Assembly: GCA_031280645.1 (NCBI GenBank)
Contig: JAITGL010000005.1
Coordinates: forward strand, 1-25,900
Reading direction: 5' to 3'
Source: Tannerellaceae bacterium
GTDB lineage: Bacteria > Bacteroidota > Bacteroidia > Bacteroidales > Tannerellaceae
Length of the DNA stretch: 25,900 nt
Part shown: positions 9,001-16,998 of the stretch, one piece after another
Position numbering within the stretch: position 1 is the stretch's first letter
How the letters are laid out: every line of letters starts with the position of its first letter
Translations under genes and position numbers: made by a program
The notes under the pieces: generated by a model
Databases searched by the model: none
The model's input: only the letters and a program-made list of their open reading frames with translations
Told to the model about the DNA's origin: nothing

Positions 9001-9248
9001 TTAAGGCCTGGAACGCCAAGACGGGCCCCATTTTCCTCACCATCATATCGTCGGTACTCGGTTTCATGCCGTTTTTGATAGGCATGGAGCGCGAAAACTT
9101 CTGGTTCTCGCTTGCTGCCGGCTCAATAAGCGGCCTTATAGCATCGTTTGCAGGAATATTTTTATTCTTGCCGATGCTTTGCGGGCTCTCGCCCCGCCCG
9201 AAGCGCAATCCTCCCATTCCAAAAACCGCTAATAAAAAACAGTCATGA
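6048..9248 (+). CDS. RND efflux permease 1 (divergent)
   Basis: 1066 residues, normal RND length. N-terminal helix, porter domain (about 30-325), helices 2-6 from ~330, a second porter/docking domain, and helices 8-12 from ~900. It is clearly RND by architecture (LPVKLEPSHTLPKLTVSYSMPGH; GIPGIYRVDITG). Key sites are unusual. The TM4 position that reads DD in AcrB is Asp396-Asn397 (SLIIDNVIVMSDH). The TM10 Lys position is occupied by neutral residues (GITINAG, 955-961). The usual R-L-R-P-I of TM11 is NAKTGPI (~989-995). Such losses are known in one partner of heteromeric RND pumps, so I infer that it works with permease 2. It begins 12 bases after the tolC-like gene, and its stop overlaps an ATG (ATGA) that opens into the repeat array. 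Confidence 0.88.
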   Translation: MSRFSVVLIFICIALAGIAFVPLLPVKLEPSHTLPKLTVSYSMPGHASRIIEIEVTSRLEAMLARIRGIREIRSTSGSGWGRITIELDRHARPDAIRFEASTIVRQAWSSLPEGLSYPVIEMSRPDDREARPFMSFVLNAASTPILIQQFAERRIKPVLAGIPGIYRVDITGATPMEWGLEYDSRQLAMLGIGVEDIRAAIARHHRKEALGMAQDESGQWIRLALAPEASTDGFDPSGITVMTPGNGPVALSRLIKVSRREETPSGYYRINGLNSVYLFINAEETANQLELASRINKEMKAVREMLPAGYEMHASYDATRFIRDELNKIYARTAMTIAILLLFVLLMMRSWRYLALIVVSLAVNICIAFIFYYLFRLEMQLYSLAGITISLSLIIDNVIVMSDHIRNKRNRNAFLPILAATLTTIGALCIVFFLDNAILLNLQDFTMVVIINLAVSLSIALFFIPALQPSLIPPKDKKPTAWSRALSRITVRFGRFYLLLIHFTSRWKALFCIALVLAFGLPVFMLPEKIEMKDGKKYSRLDSLLINSYNKAVSNPTYKEKIKPITDVALGGTLRPFAQNSYQGIYVDRKQETILSVTASMPNGTTLPQMNSLVRRMESYIGSHGKKIKQFQTRIFNAREARIDIFFTNESERRGFPYTLKQNIVAKALELGGGSWAVYGLPADQGFNNSVREFAGNYRVELLGYNYDELYTHAEILRDSLLANPRIREVIINHEFTWYKNDYQELFFQLDKRSLAAANLQPVNFFSGIRSLYGNNLPAGSIIAGNRLENLRLSSRQSQANDEWTLLNAPLTQTGLTVGHLAEIRKMMAPPNIAKLNQQYVLCLQYEYIGAHRLAERILERTLKELNSSLPLGYSAARADAQYYFGRIDGNFYGLLPVIILILYFISGILFNSLRQPLAIIFVIPISYIGVFIAFKQFRLHFDQGGFASFVLLCGITINAGIYILNEYNAVRRRKPLMAPARAYLKAWNAKTGPIFLTIISSVLGFMPFLIGMERENFWFSLAAGSISGLIASFAGIFLFLPMLCGLSPRPKRNPPIPKTANKKQS

Positions 9249-9333
9249 CAGAAGCGCTCAGCCGGGCCGGCAACTCCCCATTAGCCGTAGCCGAAGCCCC
9301 CGTGCAGGTTCTTCATGAGCGATTATACTCCCC

Positions 9334-10512
9334 CGGAAGCTTCCCCCGGCTTTTGGGGAACCATTCCTGCGCGTCGGAAAGCTTCCCGCAACTCGCGGGG
9401 AACCATTCCGGCATGTCGGGAAGCTTCCCGCAACTCGTGGGGAACCATTTCGGCGCGTCGGAAAGCTTTCCGCAACTCGTGGGGAACCATGCCGGCGCGT
9501 CGGCAAGCTTTCCGCAACTCGCGGGGAACCATTCCGGCGCGTCGGCAAGCTTTCCGCAACTCGCGGGGAACCATTCCGGCATGTCGGAAAACTTCCCGCA
9601 GCTTTTGGGGAACCATTCCTGCGCGTCGGAAAGCTTTCCGCAGCTCGCGGGGAACCATTCCGGCATGTCGGAAAGCTTCCCGCAGCTCGCGGGGAACCAT
9701 TCCGGCGCGTCGGAAAGCTTTCCGCAACTCGCGGGGAACCATTCTGACATGTCGGAAAACTTCCCACAGCTTTTGGGGAACCATTCCTGCGCGTCGGCAA
9801 GCTTCCCGCAGCTCGCGGGGAACCATTCCGGCATGTCGGGAGGCTTCCCGCAGCTTTTAGGGAACTATTCCGGCGCGTCGGAAAGCTTTCCGCAACTCGC
9901 GGGGAACCATTCCGGCATGTCGGGAAGCTTCCCGCAGCTTTTGGGGAACCATTCCGGCATGTCGGAAAGCTTTCCGCAGCTCGCGGGGAACCATTCCGGC
10001 ATGTCGGAAAGCTTCCCGCAACTCGCGGGGAACCATTCTGACATGTCGGAAAACTTCCCACAGCTTTTAGGGAACCATTTCGTCGCGTCGGAAAGCTTCC
10101 CGCAACTCGCGGGGAACCATTCCGGCATGTCGGGAGGCTTCCCGCAGCTTTTGGGGAACCATTTCGTCGCGTCGGCAAGCTTCCCGCAGCCGCGGGGAAC
10201 CATTCTGACGCGTCAGAAAACTCGCCGCAACTCGCGGGGAACCATTCTGACATGTCAGAAAACTCGCCGCAACTTGTGGGGAAGCTTTCTGACGCGTCAG
10301 AAAACCCGCCGCAACTCGCGGGGAACCATTCTGACATGTCAGAAAACCCGCCGCAACTCGCGGGGAACCATTCTGACATGTCAGAAAGCTTCCCGCAACT
10401 CTCAGGCAACCATTCTGACATGTCAGAAAACTCGCCGCAACTCGCGGGGAAGCTTTCTGACATGTCAGAAAACCAGCCGCAACTCTCAGGCAAGCTTTCT
10501 GACGCGTCAGAA
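9334..10512 (+). repeat. Array of 28 palindromic 42-bp tandem units
   Basis: Twenty-eight cores follow each other at exactly 42-bp spacing from 9359 to 10512, with one exception: a 41-bp unit at about 10155-10196 lacking one base. Typical unit in block A (units 1-20): GGGGAACCATTCCGGCATG then TCGGAAAGCTTCCCGCAACTCGC. Each unit can fold as a hairpin: outer arm GGGAA/TTCCC, a 3x3 internal loop, inner arm TTCCGG/TCGGAA and loop CATG or CGCG. In block B (units 21-28) the core becomes a perfect 16-bp palindrome, TTCTGACATGTCAGAA or TTCTGACGCGTCAGAA, and the outer arm is lost. Since 42 is divisible by three, the array is open in all six frames. The favoured plus frame reads (SFPQLAGNHSGMSE)n. The array lies inside the efflux operon between permease 1 and the adaptor gene. 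Not CRISPR: there are no spacers. Function unknown. Confidence 0.95.
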
Positions 10513-10520
10513 TGGTTCCG

Positions 10521-10540
10521 GCCGGAGAGCGGGAGCCGGC
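10521..10540 (+). other. Small hairpin between array and adaptor gene
   Basis: GCCGG (10521-10525) pairs with CCGGC (10536-10540) around a purine-rich loop, directly after the last array unit and 54 bases before the adaptor start. No T-run follows. I see no TAnnTTTG promoter between the array and the adaptor gene, so the adaptor and permease 2 probably depend on read-through of the array. Confidence 0.35.
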
Positions 10541-10593
10541 AGGAGAGTAAAAAATGTATGGCATTGCAGTTCTTATGTAAAATTGATATTACC

Positions 10594-11667
10594 ATGAAAC
10601 ATCTTTCGCTACTATTCTTAACCCTTGCGCTTGCATCCTGCGTTACGGCGCCGACATCGTCGACGGCCGACGAGGAAGGCGAGGGCGTTACCGTTGCGCT
10701 GCCCGAAGAGCAGAGCCATGTTACGGTTGAAACTTTGCGCCGTACTGATTTTTACCACGAGTTGCTAAGCAACGGCAAGCTGGCGGCAAGGCAGTACGTT
10801 GACCTTCACTTCCAGTCGGCCGAGCCCGTTGAATCTGTCTGGGTGAAAAACGGCGACAGGGTATCGGCCGGCCAAAAGCTTGCGGAACTTTCCCTGTTCC
10901 GCCTCCAAACCCGAACGGCTCAGGCTAAAGACGCCTTGAACCGGGCGCATCTCGACATGCAGGACGTGCTGATCGGCCAGGGATACTCGCCGTCCGACAC
11001 GGCTTCCATTCCTGTTCGTATCATGGATCTTGCGCGGACGCGGAGCGGCTACGACCAGGCCTTGACCCAATACCGGCTCGCGGCGTACGACGAGGAACAT
11101 GCCACGCTCAGGGCTCCGTTCAGCGGGGTTGTGGCCAATTTGTTTGCCAAGCCGCTTGCAATGGCTTCGCCCTCGGAGGCGTTTTGCTCGGTGATAGGCT
11201 TGGAGGGCATGGAGGCTTCGTTCAGCGTGCTCGAGAGCGAGCTGCCGCTGATAGGTAAGGGCGACGCGGCCGGCATTTCAACTTACTCGGCCGGCGGTAA
11301 AACGGTTGCAGGCCATATTTCGGAAATAAATCCTGTGGTCGACGAGGGAGGCATGGTGCGCGTTAAGGCTACGGTTCCGTCGAGCGCGGAATGGTTTACG
11401 GGAATGAACGTATGGGTGAGCGTTAGACGGTCGTTGCCAGGTCAGCTCGTTATTCCGAAAACGGCTGTGGTGCTGCGCTCCGGCAAGCATGTTGTTTTTA
11501 CGCTCGACAACGGGAAAGCTTATTGGCGTTACGTGCAGCTGGGACTTGAAAACGCGACATCCTACACCGTTGCCGACGGCCTCTCCGAGGGCGACATTAT
11601 TATTACCTCCGGCAATATGAACCTTGCGCACGAATCGACCGTTACGGTGGTTGGCTCGGCCGAATAG
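10594..11667 (+). CDS. RND periplasmic adaptor (membrane-fusion) lipoprotein
   Basis: 357 residues. Starts MKHLSLLFLTLALASC, a lipoprotein signal with lipobox LASC and acylated Cys16, followed by a flexible Ser/Thr/Glu-rich linker. The HlyD/AcrA-like body has the first half of a lipoyl-like domain (HFQSAEPVESVWVKNGDRVSAGQKLAEL), a short helical hairpin (~residues 105-165) and the second lipoyl half (YDEEHATLRAPFSGVVANLF). A beta-barrel and membrane-proximal domain follow (VWVSVRRSLPGQLVIPKTAVV). It should link permease and TolC in the periplasm. The open frame extends upstream through block B of the array to 10252, but the signal peptide fixes the start at 10594. It ends 12 bases before permease 2. 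Confidence 0.9.
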   Translation: MKHLSLLFLTLALASCVTAPTSSTADEEGEGVTVALPEEQSHVTVETLRRTDFYHELLSNGKLAARQYVDLHFQSAEPVESVWVKNGDRVSAGQKLAELSLFRLQTRTAQAKDALNRAHLDMQDVLIGQGYSPSDTASIPVRIMDLARTRSGYDQALTQYRLAAYDEEHATLRAPFSGVVANLFAKPLAMASPSEAFCSVIGLEGMEASFSVLESELPLIGKGDAAGISTYSAGGKTVAGHISEINPVVDEGGMVRVKATVPSSAEWFTGMNVWVSVRRSLPGQLVIPKTAVVLRSGKHVVFTLDNGKAYWRYVQLGLENATSYTVADGLSEGDIIITSGNMNLAHESTVTVVGSAE

Positions 11668-11679
11668 AGGCAAACAGTT

Positions 11680-14600
11680 ATGATAAGGTTCCTGATAGAG
11701 CGGCCCATTGCCGTGCTGATGGCGTTCGCGGCCTTTTTCATAATCGGGGCGATAACTTATTTCACGCTCCCCGTATCGCTCCTGCCCGACATTGCCATTC
11801 CTGAAATAACAGTGCAGGTAAAAGGCGGCAACGCCTCGGCCCGCGAACTCGAAAATACCATAGTGCGGCCCCTGCGGCAACAGCTCATGCAGCTTGCGAA
11901 GCTTAACGACCTGCGTAGCGAAACCCGCGACGGCGGCGCCCTTATCCGCCTGGGATTCGACTTCGGAGCCGACACCGACCTGGCCTTTATCGAGGTAAAC
12001 GAGAAGATCGACGCCGCAATGAATTACCTCCCTCGCGACGCCGAGAGGCCAAGGGTGATAAAGGCCAGCGCAACCGATATCCCCGTATTCTGCCTTAACC
12101 TTACGCTCAAAGACGACCGGTACGACAAACCCTTGCCAACCGGTAAGGAGATGGAAGATTTCCTGGCCCTGAGCGAATTTACCGAAAGCGTGATTAAGCG
12201 AAGCATCGAGCAGCTGCCCGAAGTGGCTATGGCCGATATAACCGGCTCCGTTGCGCGCCGCGTGCGGATCATTCCCGACATGAAGAAGCTCGAAACCTCC
12301 GGCTTCACCGTAGGCGATATCGAAAACGCCATCGCCGCCAACAACATCGAGCCAGGCAGCATGAGCATACGCGACGGATACTATGAGTACAACGTTCGCT
12401 TCTCGGCCGTTCTGCGCACCGTGAGCGACGTTGAGGAAATCTACCTCAACCGCAACGGCCGGCTCTTGCGCCTCAAAGACATTGCCGAGGTTTCGCTCGT
12501 GCCCGAAAAGGAGCAGGGCTTATCGCTCTCGAACGGCAAGCGCGCCGTTACGCTTGCCATCATCAAGCAGGCCGACGAGAACATGAACAACATGAAGAAA
12601 GCCCTCAACCGCGTGATGGAGCATTTCGCCGCAACCTATCCCACGATCGACTTCAGCATCTCGCGCAACCAGACCCTCCTGCTCGATTATACCATCGCCA
12701 ACCTGAAGCAAGACTTGATCGTTGGGCTAGTGTTTATATGTATCATCACTTTCTTTTTCATAGGAGATGCGAAAAGTCCCGGGGTTATCGGACTGAGCTT
12801 GCTGGTTAGCCTCGTGATTTGCTTCACCTTCTTTTACATCTTCCGCCTCTCGCTTAATATCATCTCCCTCGCCGGACTTATCCTTGCTCTCGGAATGATG
12901 ATCGACAGCTCGATCATCGTAACCGAAAACATTTCCCGCTACCGTGGCATGGGCGACTCGGTAAACGACGCCTGCGACAAGGGAACAACCGAGGTTATCG
13001 TTCCCATGCTTAGCTCCACCCTTACAACCATCGTGGTGTTCTTCCCCCTGGTGTTCATGAGCGGCATAGCGGGGGCCATTTTTTACGACCAGGCTTTAGC
13101 CGTTACCATCGGCCTGTTCGTGTCGTACCTTACCGGGATAATGTTCCTCCCCGTATTGTATAAGATATTTAAGCCGCCTTACGCCCCGATATCCGGGGAT
13201 ATTCAGGCCGGCGGAGCCGTTAAAGCCGGAAAAGCCGGAAGAGGAGGCGGCCGGGCGAAAACCTCTTTTGTACGCAATGCCATATTCGGGATATACGACG
13301 CAGGAGTCGACTACGTGTTCCGGCACAAGATACCCATGCTCCTTCTCTTCTTCATATCTATCCCGATGTGCGTACTTCTTTTCCGCTACATGCCCAAGAG
13401 CCGCATGCCCCACATCGAGCAAAACGAGCTTGTGGCATATATCGACTGGAACGAGAATCTCCACCTGAACGAGAACTGCCTCCGGGTAGACTCCATTTTC
13501 CGCCAAGCCGGCAGCGAAACCGAGCATACCGCCTACGTTGGCCGCCAGCAGTTCATGCTCAACCGCGGCCGCGACCTCTCGCCTTCCGAATCCGAGATAT
13601 ACTTCAAAACTCCTTCGGCCCGCCACGTTGAGCCGTTGCGGCAAAAGATAAGCGCCATGGTTGCGGCCCGCTACCCCAAAGCCGTACTGACCTTCTCGCC
13701 GCCCGAAACCATATTCGAGAAGCTGTTTGTAACCGGCGAAGCCGATCTGGTAGCCGAACTCTCGCCCCTCAACAAGGATAAGGAACCCGAACCCGAAGCC
13801 ATCCGCAGCCTTGAATCGCTTATACGGCAAACCGCAGGTGCAGCCCCCGAAGTCGTTCCGTTCGACAACCAGCTCAACCTCCGCATCGACCCCGGCAAGC
13901 TCCTCCTTTATAATATAGATTACAACGAGCTATACCGCCTGCTCCAAACAGCCTTTAAAGACAACCAGGCCGGACTGCTCCGATCCTACCAGCAATACCT
14001 CCCCATCGTAATATCCGGCCACGACCAAACCGTGAGCAACATACTTGCCGCCACCCTCGTTACCCCCTCCGGCAATCGCAACGCGAGCGGCATCCCCCTC
14101 TCGGCTTTCGTTGAAGTAGTAGCCGGCGAAGATCTTAAAACCATTACGGCCGGAAAAAACGGCGAGTACATTCCCTTCCGCTTCTACAACGCAGCCAACG
14201 TTCCGCGTCTAATAGGCGGCGTAAGACAAGCCGTAGACAGCCATTCGGAAAGCGGCGTAACAGGCGAGTGGGACGCAGCCTTTTCGGGCAGCTTCTTCTC
14301 CAACCGCAAGATGCTGGCCGAGCTTCTCGTCATCTTTTCCGTATCGCTCATGCTGATGTACTTCATCCTCGCCTCCCAGTTTGAAAGCTTTATCCAGCCC
14401 CTTATCGTGCTGCTCGAAATACCGATGAGCGTATTCGGCGCCCTCTTGGCCCTGTGGATGTGCGGGCATACGCTCAACCTTATGAGCGCCATCGGAATCG
14501 TGGTAACGTGCAGCGTGGTAATCAACGACTCCATCCTCAAGCTCGACGCCATCAACACCCTCCGCAAGGAAGGCATGGAGCTGATAGACGCCATCCACGA

Positions 14601-14829
14601 GGCCGGCAGGCGGCGGTTGCGCCCAATCGTGATGACCGCCCTGACCAGCATCTTCGCCATGGCTCCCATATTTCTCACCTCCGACATTGGCAGCCAGTTG
14701 CAAAAGCCCCTCGCCATAGCAATGATATCGGCAATGATAATCGGCACCGCAGTAAGCCTCTTTATCATCCCCCTTATTTATTGGGGATTTTACCGGAAGA
14801 AAAGAAACGTTACGGTTACAAAGCCCTAA
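11680..14829 (+). CDS. RND efflux permease 2
   Basis: 1049 residues, typical HAE/HME-type RND permease. Opens MIRFLIERPIAVLMAFAAFF, the classic first helix, followed by LPVSLLPDIAIPEITVQVKGGNA. TM4 carries Asp409-Ser410 (LGMMIDSSIIVTEN), one of the two acidic residues of AcrB. TM10 reads VVINDSILKLDAI (I948-N949-D950), lacking the AcrB lysine but having an Asp nearby. TM11 keeps RLRPIVMT (R979-P982). It is therefore closer to a proton-translocating subunit than permease 1. A Gly/Ala/Lys-rich cytoplasmic linker (about 505-530, AGGAVKAGKAGRGGGRAK) joins the two halves. Last gene of the operon, followed by a strong terminator. Drug or metal substrate cannot be predicted. Confidence 0.92.
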   Translation: MIRFLIERPIAVLMAFAAFFIIGAITYFTLPVSLLPDIAIPEITVQVKGGNASARELENTIVRPLRQQLMQLAKLNDLRSETRDGGALIRLGFDFGADTDLAFIEVNEKIDAAMNYLPRDAERPRVIKASATDIPVFCLNLTLKDDRYDKPLPTGKEMEDFLALSEFTESVIKRSIEQLPEVAMADITGSVARRVRIIPDMKKLETSGFTVGDIENAIAANNIEPGSMSIRDGYYEYNVRFSAVLRTVSDVEEIYLNRNGRLLRLKDIAEVSLVPEKEQGLSLSNGKRAVTLAIIKQADENMNNMKKALNRVMEHFAATYPTIDFSISRNQTLLLDYTIANLKQDLIVGLVFICIITFFFIGDAKSPGVIGLSLLVSLVICFTFFYIFRLSLNIISLAGLILALGMMIDSSIIVTENISRYRGMGDSVNDACDKGTTEVIVPMLSSTLTTIVVFFPLVFMSGIAGAIFYDQALAVTIGLFVSYLTGIMFLPVLYKIFKPPYAPISGDIQAGGAVKAGKAGRGGGRAKTSFVRNAIFGIYDAGVDYVFRHKIPMLLLFFISIPMCVLLFRYMPKSRMPHIEQNELVAYIDWNENLHLNENCLRVDSIFRQAGSETEHTAYVGRQQFMLNRGRDLSPSESEIYFKTPSARHVEPLRQKISAMVAARYPKAVLTFSPPETIFEKLFVTGEADLVAELSPLNKDKEPEPEAIRSLESLIRQTAGAAPEVVPFDNQLNLRIDPGKLLLYNIDYNELYRLLQTAFKDNQAGLLRSYQQYLPIVISGHDQTVSNILAATLVTPSGNRNASGIPLSAFVEVVAGEDLKTITAGKNGEYIPFRFYNAANVPRLIGGVRQAVDSHSESGVTGEWDAAFSGSFFSNRKMLAELLVIFSVSLMLMYFILASQFESFIQPLIVLLEIPMSVFGALLALWMCGHTLNLMSAIGIVVTCSVVINDSILKLDAINTLRKEGMELIDAIHEAGRRRLRPIVMTALTSIFAMAPIFLTSDIGSQLQKPLAIAMISAMIIGTAVSLFIIPLIYWGFYRKKRNVTVTKP

Positions 14830-14878
14830 GGCCGGCTCTACGGCTGTAAGCTTTATATTGCTATAAGTAACGTAAAGA

Positions 14879-14921
14879 AGAGGCTGTCTCACAATTCGCA
14901 GGACAGCCTCTCTTGTTTTTT
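14879..14921 (+). terminator. Intrinsic terminator of the efflux operon
   Basis: AGAGGCTGTC (14879-14888) pairs perfectly with GACAGCCTCT (14902-14911) around a 13-base loop, followed by CTTGTTTTTT. It lies 50 bases after permease 2. The GAGGCTGTC stem is a common terminator-like motif in Bacteroides-group intergenic DNA. Confidence 0.85.
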
Positions 14922-14938
14922 GTGCGAAGAAGCAAAGC

Positions 14939-14971
14939 GCAAGCCGAAACTTCCTCAAAGTTCAGGCTTGC
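14939..14971 (-). terminator. Probable terminator after recQ
   Basis: GCAAGCC (14939-14945) pairs with GGCTTGC (14965-14971), with an inner AACTT/AAGTT helix separated by two-base mismatches and a CCTCA loop. Read on the minus strand it is the first strong hairpin after the recQ stop at 15057, followed by moderately T-rich sequence. It may also back up the plus-strand terminator. Confidence 0.5.
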
Positions 14972-15056
14972 AAAATTGCTGATTCTTCTCCCTCAAAGGG
15001 AGTAATCTATTATTTTTAGACGCTAAGCTTGGCGGCGTCGGCTTATAACCGGGGGG

Positions 15057-16979
15057 CTAAGCCGTTGCATTAAATTTCAAACTCCCGTCATTCAATACAA
15101 ACCGCTCGTCGCTGTCGACAAGATGGCGCACGGCGGCGATTATCTGTTCGGGCGAGACGGCAAGCGATGCCGAAAGCGTTGCGGCAACTTCGGAAACAGG
15201 CTGGGGATGGGAGGATACGAGGTCGACAACGGCCGAGCGGACGCCGTTAAGGTCAACGCGGGCCGAAGACGAATGTTTGTTGGCCAGGCATACGTCGCAG
15301 CAGCCGCAGGGATCCGGCTGCTTTTCGCCGAAGTATTCGAGTAGGATGCGGCTGCGGCAGCGGTTGTCGGTTGATATGTACTCAATGGCTTTGGCAAGGC
15401 GTTGCTCAAAGCGGCTCCGTCGCTCCTCCCACGCCGAGGAGGGGATTATTACGCGGCCGGGTTCTTCGCGGGATCTGGCGTAAACGATGCGGGGCGTTTT
15501 GCGTTTTGGTATATAATTAACGATGCGGCGCTTTGACAGGGCTACGAGGGTTTGGTATACGTCAACGGGCTTGCATCCGCTTCGGGAGGCTACGAGGCTT
15601 TCGCTTATGAAAGCGTAGTCGGAAAAGAGGCCTGTGTAGATGCGGAGGATAGCTTGCAGGATACCGTCGGCGCGAGGGTCGCCGTGCCTGATGTCGTACA
15701 GCTCGTCGCGCCCGGCTATGAAGGTAAGCCGCGAAGCGTTTTCCGATTCCTCCTGATACTCTATGTATCCCGATAGTTCGAGGATTTTAAGGGCGTGGTG
15801 GGCCGGGAGTAAGGCAAACCGGTAAGTGCGGCAAAACCGTTCGAGCGAAAACTCGTGAACGCTTTCGTATCCAAATCCCGATGCTACCTGGAAGAAGCTG
15901 CCCAGGGCATCGTACACCTTGCCGATAAACGCCTTGTCGGGAAACTCGTCAGACAGCCGCTTCTTTAGCGCCCTTACGTCAGACGGGCCGCAGATAACCA
16001 CGGCGTAAGCCTTCCTACCGTCGCGCCCGGCCCTTCCGGCTTCCTGGAAGTATTCTTCGAGCGATCCGGGCATATCGACATGGATTACCAGGCGTACGTC
16101 GGGCTTGTCGATTCCCATGCCGAAGGCGTTGGTAGCTACCATCACCCTGCATTCTCCTTTCTTCCATTTGTTTTGCCTTATGTTTTTCTCTTCGGGATTA
16201 ACGCCGGCATGGTAGTACTCGGCTGTGATGCCTTCGGCGCGGAGTTCGGCGGCTATTTCGACCGTGCGCTGCCGGCTCCTCACATACACTATCGCCGATC
16301 CGGCAACCCGGCGCAGTATGTGCAGTATGGCGGGCTGCTTATCGTCGGCGCGCCTTACCACGTAAGCCAGGTTGCCGCGCCTGAAGCTTACCGAGAACAC
16401 GTTGGGGGCTTTAAACCTTAGCCGCTCCTGGATGTCGGCCACCGTGGGAGGCGTGGCTGTGGCGGTGAGGGCTAGTACCGGAACTCCGGGAAGGAGGCTG
16501 CGTATGTCGGCTATGGCGAGGTACGACGGTCTGAAGTCGTATCCCCATTGCGATATGCAGTGGCTCTCGTCAACGGCAACGAGCGATACGTTCATGGCCG
16601 AAAGCTTGGCCCGGAAGAGGTCTGACGAGATCCGTTCGGGCGATACGTACAGGAACTTGTAGTTGCCGAATATGCAGTTCTCAAGCCGGGCTATTATCTC
16701 GCTCTTATCCATTCCGGAGTAAACGGCCGCGGCCTTTATGCCTTTATGCCTTAGGTTGTCAACCTGGTCTTTCATCAGCGAGATGAGGGGGGTTATAACT
16801 ATACATATCCCTTCGGCGGCTAAGGCCGGAACCTGAAAGGTGATAGATTTGCCTCCTCCGGTAGGCATTAATCCGAGGGTATCGTTGCCGGCTGCAACCG
16901 AGCGGATGATATCTTCCTGCAAGGGGCGGAAGGCGGAGTACCCCCAGTAATCTGACAGTATTTTGTGGTATACGTCCAC
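15057..16979 (-). CDS. recQ: ATP-dependent DNA helicase RecQ
   Basis: 640 residues. 3'-5' DNA helicase for recombination and fork repair. Superfamily 2 motifs are all visible: GLMPTGGGKSITFQVPAL (Walker A, 36-53), VAVDESHCISQWGYDFRPSY (DESH 137-140, with the RecQ aromatic loop just after), LALTATATP (motif III), and ATNAFGMGIDKPDVRLVIH with QEAGRAGRDGR (motifs V-VI). The zinc-binding segment CRSRILLEYFGE…CGCCDVC follows near 550-575. After it there are only about 65 residues and I see no HRDC domain, so this is a short-form RecQ. The gene begins 19 bases after recJ on the same strand, so the two are probably co-transcribed; pairing of RecQ helicase with RecJ nuclease is the classic RecF-type end-processing team. 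Confidence 0.95.
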   Translation of the reverse strand: MDVYHKILSDYWGYSAFRPLQEDIIRSVAAGNDTLGLMPTGGGKSITFQVPALAAEGICIVITPLISLMKDQVDNLRHKGIKAAAVYSGMDKSEIIARLENCIFGNYKFLYVSPERISSDLFRAKLSAMNVSLVAVDESHCISQWGYDFRPSYLAIADIRSLLPGVPVLALTATATPPTVADIQERLRFKAPNVFSVSFRRGNLAYVVRRADDKQPAILHILRRVAGSAIVYVRSRQRTVEIAAELRAEGITAEYYHAGVNPEEKNIRQNKWKKGECRVMVATNAFGMGIDKPDVRLVIHVDMPGSLEEYFQEAGRAGRDGRKAYAVVICGPSDVRALKKRLSDEFPDKAFIGKVYDALGSFFQVASGFGYESVHEFSLERFCRTYRFALLPAHHALKILELSGYIEYQEESENASRLTFIAGRDELYDIRHGDPRADGILQAILRIYTGLFSDYAFISESLVASRSGCKPVDVYQTLVALSKRRIVNYIPKRKTPRIVYARSREEPGRVIIPSSAWEERRSRFEQRLAKAIEYISTDNRCRSRILLEYFGEKQPDPCGCCDVCLANKHSSSARVDLNGVRSAVVDLVSSHPQPVSEVAATLSASLAVSPEQIIAAVRHLVDSDERFVLNDGSLKFNATA

Positions 16980-16998
16980 TCTCGGCCTCCCATCCCGG

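Noticed and set aside
9334..10512. CRISPR array
   Set aside because: Units are contiguous and there are no unique spacers. No cas genes are nearby.
10252..10593. N-terminal extension of the adaptor gene through the array
   Set aside because: The frame is open, but a lipoprotein signal peptide at 10594 marks the true start; the extension would bury it.
9258..10595. Long minus-strand frame of 445 codons through the repeat array
   Set aside because: It is open only because the 42-bp stop-free unit keeps all frames open. It has no domain or signal peptide, and it runs antisense to the operon.
9245..10597. Plus-strand repeat protein gene (14-residue repeat)
   Set aside because: Not listed as a gene: N-terminus has no signal or domain, the frame is lost at the 41-bp unit, and unit-to-unit changes fit stem pairing. 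Kept as a finding instead.
13096..13830. 244-codon minus-strand frame
   Set aside because: Antisense shadow inside RND permease 2.
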